DNA from: an uncultured Mycoplasmatota bacterium
Lineage (GTDB): Bacteria > Bacillota_I > Bacilli_A > RF39 > UBA660
NCBI GenBank assembly: GCA_900549325.1
Contig: UROI01000004.1
Span: forward strand, 1-61,521
Reading direction: 5' to 3'
Length of the DNA: 61,521 nt
This document shows, piece by piece, positions 1 through 6,236 of this stretch (position 1 is the first letter of the stretch; the number at the start of each line of letters is the position of its first letter). A program made the position numbers and the translations under genes. Under the pieces are notes generated by a model that was not told the origin of the DNA, did no database searches, and worked only from the letters and a program-made list of their open reading frames with translations.

Positions 1-26
1 CATTTATAGCCTGTAGTCTATAAATG
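1..26 (-). terminator. Hairpin with AGAC...GGCT core
   Basis: A 9-bp perfect stem (1-9 with 18-26) encloses an 8-nt loop. Read on the minus strand the core is AGACTACAGGCT, the same core found at 49911-49921 and 59329-59339. It belongs to the repeated hairpin family described in the findings and is the only member seen with this core on the minus strand. No U-run follows closely, so a terminator role is uncertain. Confidence 0.55.
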
Positions 27-110
27 ATATATCTACATATCTATTATATATAAGCTAGATATGATAACTTAGATATTGGTGTTGAACAAAAAATTGAATT
101 TATTTAAAAT

Positions 111-147
111 TAAAAAAGAAAAGTGCTAATTTTTTTACTTAGCACTT
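111..147 (-). terminator. Intrinsic terminator of the DUF4143 ATPase gene
   Basis: The arms AAGTGCTAA (121-129) and TTAGCACTT (139-147) form a 9-bp stem. On the minus strand the stem is followed by a T-rich tract (111-120). The distal arm touches the ATPase stop codon, a placement seen repeatedly in this window. Confidence 0.85.
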
Positions 148-1421
148 TATCCCTTTAAACATCCAATAGGAATTACATATACTCCATCTTCTCTTTGGTA
201 AGCATACTTACTTGTTGCTGTTAATACCATCAAGAATGATGGGTTTTTCATTTTGTTAGTATCTATTTTGTTTTTCATTTTTATTAAATTTTGTGCACCT
301 TCATTAATTAATTTATCTCCTCCTAATTTAATTTCAATTAAACCGTAAGAGCCATTTCTTAGGTGTATTACAGCATCACATTCTAATTCTGAAGCATCTC
401 TATAGTGGTAAATACTTCCATTAATACTTTCGGCATACACTCTTAGATCACGAATACATAATGTTTCAAATATTAATCCAAATGTATTTAAATCGTTTAT
501 TAAATCATTTGGTCCAAGACCTAGGGCCGCTGCTGCAATTGAAGGATCAATAAAATATCTTGTTTCAGATGTTCTTATGGCTGTTTTACTTCTTAAGTTT
601 GGATTCCATGCTAGTGATTCTTCGATAACAAATATTTTTTTTAGAGCATTGATATATGATAATATGGTATCAGTATCTAAAGATGCAGAATCATTATTTA
701 TCATATCGTTTCTTAATGTTTCATTTGATGCTTGACTACCAATATTTCTAGCATAACTTCTCATTAAATTTTTAGCCCTCTCGGGATTTCTATCTACATT
801 GTCAACTCTAGAAATATCAGAATTGACAATAGCATCATAATAATCAAACGCCTGATCTAAGGCTATATCTTTGTCCATAAAAATACTTCTAGGCCAGCCT
901 CCTCGGCAGCATAGATAAGCAATATCTTCTAGAGACAATTCATTTATACCACTTATTTTTGAATCGCCGCTTAATAGTTCTGAAAGACTAACTGTTCCAT
1001 TTGATTCTCCTGACTCATAAAGTGTCATTGGTCTCATTGTTAATCTTGCAATTCTTCCTGTTCCGGTATGTGTTACATCTTTCATGTCTGCTGGTACTGC
1101 TGAACCTGTTAAAATAAACTGTCCCTCTTCACCACGATGGTCGACTTCAAACCTTATAGCATCCCATAATTTAGGTGCTATTTGCCATTCGTCAATTAGT
1201 CTTGGTGTTTCACCTTTTAATAGCAAACTTGGGTTTAACTCTGCTAGTGCAATGTTTTGCTCTTTGTCTTCTGGAGTCGCCATATATAATATACTGCCAG
1301 ATACTTGTTCTGCAGTAGTTGTTTTACCACACCATTTGGGTCCCTCAATTAAAACAGCACCCTTTCCTTTTAACTTTCTCTCAAGTAATTCATCGGCAAT
1401 TCTTTTCTTATATTCCTTCAT
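147..1421 (-). CDS. AAA ATPase with DUF4143 domain
   Basis: A 424-residue protein of the large archaeal/bacterial AAA_14-DUF4143 family. Walker A is GPKWCGKT (about residues 27-34), and the Walker B-like LIDEWQ is near residue 75. The C-terminal third carries the DUF4143 region with a PD-(D/E)xK-like core: an Asp in ECDAVI, then EIK in YGLIEIKLGG. The start is fixed by AGAGGAGG seven to eight bases upstream. The gene is a single transcription unit with its own terminator. Family members are common in mobile or accessory regions and their biochemical role is poorly known; links to toxin-like or defence functions are speculative. The promoter carries three iterons (1477-1539), which suggests tight regulation. 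Confidence 0.9.
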   Translation of the reverse strand: MKEYKKRIADELLERKLKGKGAVLIEGPKWCGKTTTAEQVSGSILYMATPEDKEQNIALAELNPSLLLKGETPRLIDEWQIAPKLWDAIRFEVDHRGEEGQFILTGSAVPADMKDVTHTGTGRIARLTMRPMTLYESGESNGTVSLSELLSGDSKISGINELSLEDIAYLCCRGGWPRSIFMDKDIALDQAFDYYDAIVNSDISRVDNVDRNPERAKNLMRSYARNIGSQASNETLRNDMINNDSASLDTDTILSYINALKKIFVIEESLAWNPNLRSKTAIRTSETRYFIDPSIAAAALGLGPNDLINDLNTFGLIFETLCIRDLRVYAESINGSIYHYRDASELECDAVIHLRNGSYGLIEIKLGGDKLINEGAQNLIKMKNKIDTNKMKNPSFLMVLTATSKYAYQREDGVYVIPIGCLKG

Positions 1422-1442
1422 AGAAATACCTCCTCTAATAAA

Positions 1443-1471
1443 ATTATATCATTAAATAATAATTTAATCAA
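1443..1471 (-). promoter_or_regulatory. Promoter of the DUF4143 ATPase gene
   Basis: On the minus strand TTGATT (-35, 1466-1471) is separated by exactly 17 bases from TATAAT (-10, 1443-1448). The start codon lies about 22 bases downstream, giving a very short leader. The -35 box begins five bases from the first iteron. Confidence 0.75.
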
Positions 1472-1476
1472 TCGCA

Positions 1477-1539
1477 ATTCGGTTATTTGTAGATTTTTTA
1501 TTCGGTTATTTGTAGAATTTTCATTCGGTTATTTGTAGA
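1477..1539. repeat. Three 17-bp iterons with 23-bp period
   Basis: ATTCGGTTATTTGTAGA occurs three times without mismatch at 1477-1493, 1500-1516 and 1523-1539, a period of exactly 23 bp. The block sits immediately upstream of the -35 box of the DUF4143 gene, so it is best read as an operator or activator array. A direct-repeat protein-binding site is inferred; the binding protein is unknown. Confidence 0.85.
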
Positions 1540-1564
1540 TTTTTATAATAACTATAATATACTT

Positions 1565-1654
1565 AAAATCAGAGACTATTAATAGGCTCTGATTTTCTAT
1601 AGAAAGACTTATTAAGGCTTTCTATAGCAGTCCCGAGACCTTAGGCTCGGACTG
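1565..1654. repeat. Array of three AGAC...GGCT hairpins
   Basis: Three adjacent hairpins: arms 1565-1574/1587-1596 (10 bp), 1597-1606/1618-1627 (10 bp) and 1628-1637/1646-1654 (9 bp with one bulge). The arms are unrelated, but each loop side reads AGAC...GGCT. They lie downstream of the endolysin gene (minus strand) and upstream of the iteron block. They may end the lysis-cassette transcript or insulate the ATPase promoter. Confidence 0.85.
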
Positions 1655-1673
1655 AACCAAAAGAAAGAAGGAA

Positions 1674-2603
1674 TTATTTTTTCCTTCCTTTGAATAATTT
1701 AACTATGAATTTTATAATTTTATCTAATAACCATAATAAGGGATTTTCTCTATCTTGTACTGGTAATTCTATTTCATTATCTTTATCTTTGTTATCATCT
1801 TTAGTATTATCTTCTTCATTTTTGGTATTATCTTCTTTTGGTTCTTCTGGAACTTTTGGCTCCTCTGGTACTAAAGGCTTATCCAGTACTATAGGTTCTT
1901 CAGTAGTAAATTTACTATATTCATCTGTCCAAGCGGCATCATAATAAGAATTAGTGTCTCCTAGTGCCATGTATAAACCTTTATTATAATGATATTTTTT
2001 AACTACTGACTTTGTATCTTTCTTTAAAAGCATTAGCCTGCCACCATAACCTGCAGTCTCATGTAAATATAAATCCTCTTTATTGTATAGTATTTCTCCT
2101 ATTACAAAAGGTCTTGCCCTTGTTTCTGATAACTTTTCTTTTATCATATTAATAAATCTATCCCAGCCTAAATCTAATGTTCTATGTGGACAATATTTAT
2201 TAGTATAATCCTGATGTTTTGTTACTTTATCTATATCCCAATTATATCTATTTAATATATCTACGATTAAGTCTACTGCATTTTCTTCGGCCTTAATGAA
2301 GCGGTCTCCGCCTGACTTAGAATAACATATTTCTATAGCTATTCCTTCTCTATTTCCTTTACCATTACCATCACTAGCATGCCAACCATTTCTATTTTCA
2401 GGAAGTCCCTGGACTATTTCTTTATCATCTACAGCATAATGAAATGATGTTTCATAATCATTATTTGTCATATAACTTATTTCATTTCTAGCAGTAGCAT
2501 CATTAGCGGTATTATGTACTACTATTCTAGTAGGAGTCATCTCATAAGGGCATTTTAGATAATATCTACTTTCTGGTACTATTTTTTTTACAATATTAAC
2601 CAT
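1674..2603 (-). CDS. Phage-type endolysin, N-acetylmuramoyl-L-alanine amidase (Amidase_2)
   Basis: A 309-residue protein. Residues about 20-160 form an Amidase_2 (T7 lysozyme/PGRP-like) domain. Zinc-site candidates are His in VVHNTAND, the later His in KYCPHRT, and the conserved WHASDGNGKG segment. It would cleave the amide between muramic acid and L-Ala. After a short middle region there is a Pro/Glu/Asp/Lys-rich low-complexity linker (about 235-285). The tail is hydrophobic and cationic, ending in LFKGRKK, and looks membrane-active. The start overlaps the upstream holin gene by 8 bp, the usual lysis-cassette arrangement. No other phage gene is nearby. Confidence 0.88.
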   Translation of the reverse strand: MVNIVKKIVPESRYYLKCPYEMTPTRIVVHNTANDATARNEISYMTNNDYETSFHYAVDDKEIVQGLPENRNGWHASDGNGKGNREGIAIEICYSKSGGDRFIKAEENAVDLIVDILNRYNWDIDKVTKHQDYTNKYCPHRTLDLGWDRFINMIKEKLSETRARPFVIGEILYNKEDLYLHETAGYGGRLMLLKKDTKSVVKKYHYNKGLYMALGDTNSYYDAAWTDEYSKFTTEEPIVLDKPLVPEEPKVPEEPKEDNTKNEEDNTKDDNKDKDNEIELPVQDRENPLLWLLDKIIKFIVKLFKGRKK

Positions 2604-2871
2604 TTTTACCCTCCTTTATCAGTTTTTCTATATTATGAATAAGATTGTATCCAGTTTCGGCGAATAGACCACTTAATGTTATTGCTAAATTAAAGTCTTT
2701 GGTTATTATGAAATAAAATATTGATACGCATAATCCTATGACGATATTTTGTATTATTATTAGGTTATTATTTATATAAGGACATCTTTTTGATATAAAT
2801 CCCAATATCCATGTTAAGGTCATGGTTAATAATGTTACCATTAATTCTGTATTTTCTGTTATGAAATTCAT
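2596..2871 (-). CDS. Holin-like small membrane protein
   Basis: A 91-residue protein with two hydrophobic segments (about residues 8-26 and 36-56) and a charged C-terminus. Its size, topology and 8-bp overlap with the downstream amidase gene are typical of phage holins, which make membrane pores that release endolysin. GAGGTG precedes the ATG by seven bases. I do not assign a specific holin family. The cassette appears isolated, so it may be a domesticated or decayed prophage remnant rather than part of an active phage. Confidence 0.75.
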   Translation of the reverse strand: MNFITENTELMVTLLTMTLTWILGFISKRCPYINNNLIIIQNIVIGLCVSIFYFIITKDFNLAITLSGLFAETGYNLIHNIEKLIKEGKNG

Positions 2872-2940
2872 TTATCTCACCTCTATTCATAATCACTTTA
2901 TTATATGAGGTGAATTTTTTTAGCATAATAAAGTTAGTCT

Positions 2941-2970
2941 AAAAGAAAAAAGAAAGCTTTAACTTTCTTT
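2941..2970 (-). terminator. Terminator of the t6A operon
   Basis: The stem AAAGAAAG (2949-2956) pairs with CTTTCTTT (2963-2970), followed on the minus strand by a T/C-rich run. The distal arm overlaps the tsaD stop codon. Confidence 0.75.
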
Positions 2971-3979
2971 AATATTTATATAAACTATCTGTGGCTACAG
3001 CATTTAGGGTCTGGTCTGCGAAGATATTTTTCTTATAGGCAAAGTAACCTGCCGCTGCTATCATAGTGGCATTATCTGTACAATATTGTATTCTTGGTAT
3101 TGATAAGTTAATATTGTTTTCTTTGCAGTCTTTTTCTAGTCTTTCTCTTAGACCTGCATTAGCGGATACTCCTCCCGCTACTATAAGATTGTTTACATGA
3201 TATTCTTTTAAGGCATGCATTGTTTTCTTAGCTATTACCTCGGTAACATTATGTTGGAAAGTAGCACATAAGTCTTCTTTATTTATGGTATTTCCTCTTT
3301 GATTTTCGTTATGTACTAGGTTAATAACTGCTGACTTAATACCACTGAAACTAAAGTTATATGTTTTATCGTTTAATGGTAATGGTAGGTCATAGGTTAC
3401 TTTACCTTGATGAGCTAGTTTGTCTACTTTAGGTCCTCCTGGATATTCTAATCCGATTACTTTAGCTACTTTATCGTAGCATTCCCCAACGGCATCGTCT
3501 AAAGTACCTCCTATTCGCTCAAAGGAATAGTCTTCTTTCATATAAACTAATTCGGTATGACCGCCACTTACTACTAGAGCTATTAGGGGGAACTGTAATC
3601 TTCCTTCTAGATTGTTAGCATAGATATGTCCCGCTATATGATGAACTGGTACTAATGGTTTTCCTGTTACTAAGGCCATTGTTTTAGCGGCCTGTACTCC
3701 TATTAATAGGCTTCCTATTAGTCCTGGACCATATGTTACCGCTATGGCAGTTATATCATTCATAGTTAGATTAGTCTTACTTAATAATTCTTCAAGGACT
3801 ATTGTTATATTTTCTATATGATTTCTACTTGCTATTTCTGGTACTACTCCGCCATAGTTTTTATGAATATCTATTTGACTTAGTACTACAGTGGCTATTT
3901 CTTCAGAGCCATTTTTTACTATACTCATACTTGTTTCATCACAACTTGACTCTATTCCAAGTATATATACATCTTTCAT
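2969..3979 (-). CDS. tsaD: tRNA N6-adenosine threonylcarbamoyltransferase TsaD
   Basis: A 336-residue Kae1/TsaD/Qri7 family protein. It starts with the ASKHA-fold signature GIESSCDETS and carries the metal-binding HIAGH motif (about residues 111-115) plus the VSGGHTEL nucleotide-binding loop. With TsaB and TsaE it transfers threonylcarbamoyl from TC-AMP to A37 of ANN-decoding tRNAs to make t6A. It is the last gene of the tsaE-tsaB-rimI-tsaD operon and starts directly against the rimI stop. Length and motifs are normal for the family. Confidence 0.98.
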   Translation of the reverse strand: MKDVYILGIESSCDETSMSIVKNGSEEIATVVLSQIDIHKNYGGVVPEIASRNHIENITIVLEELLSKTNLTMNDITAIAVTYGPGLIGSLLIGVQAAKTMALVTGKPLVPVHHIAGHIYANNLEGRLQFPLIALVVSGGHTELVYMKEDYSFERIGGTLDDAVGECYDKVAKVIGLEYPGGPKVDKLAHQGKVTYDLPLPLNDKTYNFSFSGIKSAVINLVHNENQRGNTINKEDLCATFQHNVTEVIAKKTMHALKEYHVNNLIVAGGVSANAGLRERLEKDCKENNINLSIPRIQYCTDNATMIAAAGYFAYKKNIFADQTLNAVATDSLYKY

Positions 3980-4330
3980 TTACATCACCTGTTTTTCCAT
4001 AAGTATTGCATCTTCATCTCCATAATAGTATTTTCTTAGGGCTACTTCACGAAAGCCAAACTTCTTATAAAGATTTATTGCTCTACTATTGCTTACTCTT
4101 ACTTCAAGAGTTATATTTATTACTTTATGATGGATAGCTTCGGATACTAGATAACTCATTAATTTGGTTCCTATTCCTCTACCACGATACTCTTCTTTTA
4201 CAAGAATATTATCTACTTCCATTCTTTCATATATTAGAGAGTATTTTAATTCTCCTAGTACATTATTATCTTCTATATACTGAATTTCTTTTGAAAAGGG
4301 ATTATCATTATTAACTACTTCTTTTATCAT
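3980..4330 (-). CDS. rimI: Ribosomal protein S18 alanine N-acetyltransferase RimI-like
   Basis: A 116-residue GNAT acetyltransferase. The acetyl-CoA pyrophosphate-binding motif is EYRGRGIGTKL (about residues 47-57), followed by the GNAT segment SRAINLYKKFGF. In Firmicutes, RimI is typically encoded between tsaB and tsaD, as here, and acetylates the N-terminal Ala of S18. It overlaps tsaB by 20 bp. The protein is shorter than typical RimI (about 150 residues) because its N-terminal region is reduced. The substrate is assigned mainly from context. Confidence 0.9.
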   Translation of the reverse strand: MIKEVVNNDNPFSKEIQYIEDNNVLGELKYSLIYERMEVDNILVKEEYRGRGIGTKLMSYLVSEAIHHKVINITLEVRVSNSRAINLYKKFGFREVALRKYYYGDEDAILMEKQVM

Positions 4331-4907
4331 TTTTTTCCATAGCCTCGGGTAATTTTAAATATACTGGATTTACTGCATGTGGATTAATACTAGGAAGATT
4401 CTTGGCATATTTAATTATCTCTTCAATATCATAATCATCTGTTTCGGTTACTAAGACTGGATTATATTTTTCTTTTAACTCATCTATTCTATCTATATTG
4501 TTAAACTCTTCAGTAATGGTATTATACTCTTTATCGTATAATCCTATGTAATAGTTACCGTGTTTGGCATCTATGGTAGATAGAAAATAATCTCCAGTAA
4601 AGCCTAATACTCTTATTTTTAAGGATGTTATCTCTTTTATATTTATTTTTAGGAGATAAGCATACATCTTGGCTATTGTTACTCCTATTCTTATGCCCGT
4701 AAATGATCCTGGGCCGTTTACAACTACTATCTCATTTACATCATTTGGCTCTAAGTTATTTTCTTTTAAAATATCTTCAATAAATTTTGTAGTATATATA
4801 GAATGTTCTTTAGGACTAGTATTTTTGATATTAGATAAAAGTTTTCCTTCTTTTACTAAGGCAATAGATACATCGGATAATGATGTATCTATGAATAAGC
4901 TTATCAT
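4311..4907 (-). CDS. tsaB: t6A biosynthesis protein TsaB
   Basis: A 198-residue inactive-ASKHA partner of TsaD. The N-terminal MISLFIDTSLSDVSIAL and the VVVNGPGSFTGIRIG signature (about residues 62-76) are diagnostic of TsaB. It scaffolds the TsaD-TsaE complex. It overlaps tsaE by 4 bp (ATGA type) and rimI by 20 bp, indicating translational coupling. Confidence 0.97.
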   Translation of the reverse strand: MISLFIDTSLSDVSIALVKEGKLLSNIKNTSPKEHSIYTTKFIEDILKENNLEPNDVNEIVVVNGPGSFTGIRIGVTIAKMYAYLLKINIKEITSLKIRVLGFTGDYFLSTIDAKHGNYYIGLYDKEYNTITEEFNNIDRIDELKEKYNPVLVTETDDYDIEEIIKYAKNLPSINPHAVNPVYLKLPEAMEKNDKRSS

Positions 4908-5353
4908 ATTATAGCCTCACAAATATTAGTATATTTTTCTCCATGTGGAGTTAATATTAATACTCTTGTGTTTTCTCCTGTTATTTTTATTTTTATATCT
5001 AATCTTTCTGGAGGTAGGATATCTTTAATCATATCAGCCCACTCAATAATGGTTACTCCTCCCTTGTCAAAATACTCTTCTATTCCTATGTCTTCTTTTG
5101 AATCCTCTAGTCTATATACATCCATATGATATAGTGGTAATTCACCAACATATTCTTTTATAATTGTAAATGTAGGTGAAGTTATCTCATCTATTCCCAT
5201 AGCATGAGCAAAGCCTTTGGTAAATAATGTCTTACCACTACCAAGGTCTCCATTTAAGCATATAACCATATTAGGAAATTTTTCTGATTCGATATTTTGT
5301 GCTACTGCAATTGTCTCATTTTCATCATGAGTAATTATTTTGTATTCTTCCAT
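4904..5353 (-). CDS. tsaE: t6A biosynthesis ATPase TsaE
   Basis: A 149-residue P-loop ATPase. Walker A is GDLGSGKTLFTKG and the TSPTFTII segment is also present; both are typical of TsaE, which drives turnover of the TsaBD complex. The ATG at 5353 is chosen over the in-frame GTG nine bases upstream because that GTG lies inside the ribosome binding site AAAGGTGATT. It is the first gene of the operon, with a promoter at 5380-5409. Confidence 0.97.
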   Translation of the reverse strand: MEEYKIITHDENETIAVAQNIESEKFPNMVICLNGDLGSGKTLFTKGFAHAMGIDEITSPTFTIIKEYVGELPLYHMDVYRLEDSKEDIGIEEYFDKGGVTIIEWADMIKDILPPERLDIKIKITGENTRVLILTPHGEKYTNICEAII

Positions 5354-5379
5354 TTTAATCACCTTTCTTTGTCTATTTA

Positions 5380-5409
5380 ATTATATCAAATACCTAGAGT
5401 AAATTACAA
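5380..5409 (-). promoter_or_regulatory. Promoter of the tsaE-tsaB-rimI-tsaD operon
   Basis: On the minus strand TTGTAA (5404-5409), an 18-base spacer and TATAAT (5380-5385) preceded by TGA give an extended -10 promoter. The tsaE ATG lies about 27 bases downstream. Confidence 0.7.
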
Positions 5410-5429
5410 TAGTTTTTTAGTAAATAATT

Positions 5430-5453
5430 AAAGATAGACAAAAATCTACCTTT
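5430..5453 (-). terminator. Terminator after the Cys-rich hypothetical gene
   Basis: AAAGATAGA (5430-5438) pairs with TCTACCTTT (5445-5453) with one A-C mismatch, around a 6-nt loop. It lies just downstream of the 5462-6160 gene and before the tsa promoter. Confidence 0.6.
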
Positions 5454-5461
5454 AGTTATAT

Positions 5462-6160
5462 TTATTTTATTTTCAGGATTTTTTTCATTCCTTCTTCTTT
5501 AAGTACACCTTTACTTAGCGTGGCTAATCTATTATAAAAGGTACTTAACTGAATATAGTTTTTGCAAGTATATGGGTCTCCTAGTGTTATGTTTATGGAA
5601 TCTTTATTGTCTTTATCACTAACTATATCTTTTGATATAGTTATGTCAGCATAGTCTTCGGTAACACTTATATGTATGCTACTTTTTTCTTTATTATATT
5701 CTGCTGATAGAACTGTATCATAAGGTAGTGATGAAGATAGTAATTTAACTATCTGATACAAATCTTCATTATTTCTTTTAAATACTAATAAGTTTATACT
5801 TTTATTTAATTTGGTAGAATAGTTATTGCTTTCTTTTTCATAAGCAAATAATTTGAATTCAGGAAAAGTTTTACTACCTGCGATAAACATTTTTATAAGT
5901 ATAACTGGTTCTTTATTATATTCTGTAACTACAAAATAGCCTGGTCCAAAATAGTTTTCGTCATATAACACATAAATATTGGTTTGCTTTTCCATATAAT
6001 TATGCTGACTGCAGCAATAGTTTTCGCTAGGATCAATTCCTAGAGAGCAGTCCCCAGTAAGAGGTCTATTTAGATCCTCTTCATCATAATTTTTTTCTTT
6101 TATTTGAGCAAGTTCTTCTTCTTCAGTAATACACCATTCACAGTTTCCACAGTATTTCAT
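5462..6160 (-). CDS. Hypothetical protein with N-terminal Cys cluster
   Basis: A 232-residue protein I do not recognise. The ATG at 6160 is preferred because GAGGTG lies nine bases upstream; the longer frame to 6211 lacks a ribosome binding site. The N-terminus CGNCEWC (Cys4, Cys7, Cys10), with further Cys at GDC and CCSQH around residues 35-50, looks like a small zinc-binding module. The rest is soluble, mixed alpha/beta, with no membrane segment. It lies downstream of the degenerate kinase gene but behind that gene's terminator. Function unknown. Confidence 0.75.
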   Translation of the reverse strand: MKYCGNCEWCITEEEELAQIKEKNYDEEDLNRPLTGDCSLGIDPSENYCCSQHNYMEKQTNIYVLYDENYFGPGYFVVTEYNKEPVILIKMFIAGSKTFPEFKLFAYEKESNNYSTKLNKSINLLVFKRNNEDLYQIVKLLSSSLPYDTVLSAEYNKEKSSIHISVTEDYADITISKDIVSDKDNKDSINITLGDPYTCKNYIQLSTFYNRLATLSKGVLKEEGMKKILKIK

Positions 6161-6212
6161 AAATATTAACACCTCGGCATATATAATAACAGATTTTTCT
6201 ATTAAACGCAAG

Positions 6213-6236
6213 AAAAAAGTACTATGACAAGTACTT
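6213..6236 (-). terminator. Terminator of the first hybrid pseudo-kinase gene
   Basis: AAGTACT (6217-6223) pairs with AGTACTT (6230-6236) around a 6-nt loop, followed on the minus strand by TTTTTTCTTG. The stop codon at 6222-6224 lies inside the stem. Confidence 0.75.

Noticed and set aside
1084..1455. 123-codon frame opposite the DUF4143 gene
   Set aside because: It is antisense to a well-supported gene, has no ribosome binding site and its translation has no recognisable features.
1477..1539. CRISPR array
   Set aside because: Only three copies, a spacer of about 6 bases and no cas genes. It is a promoter iteron block.
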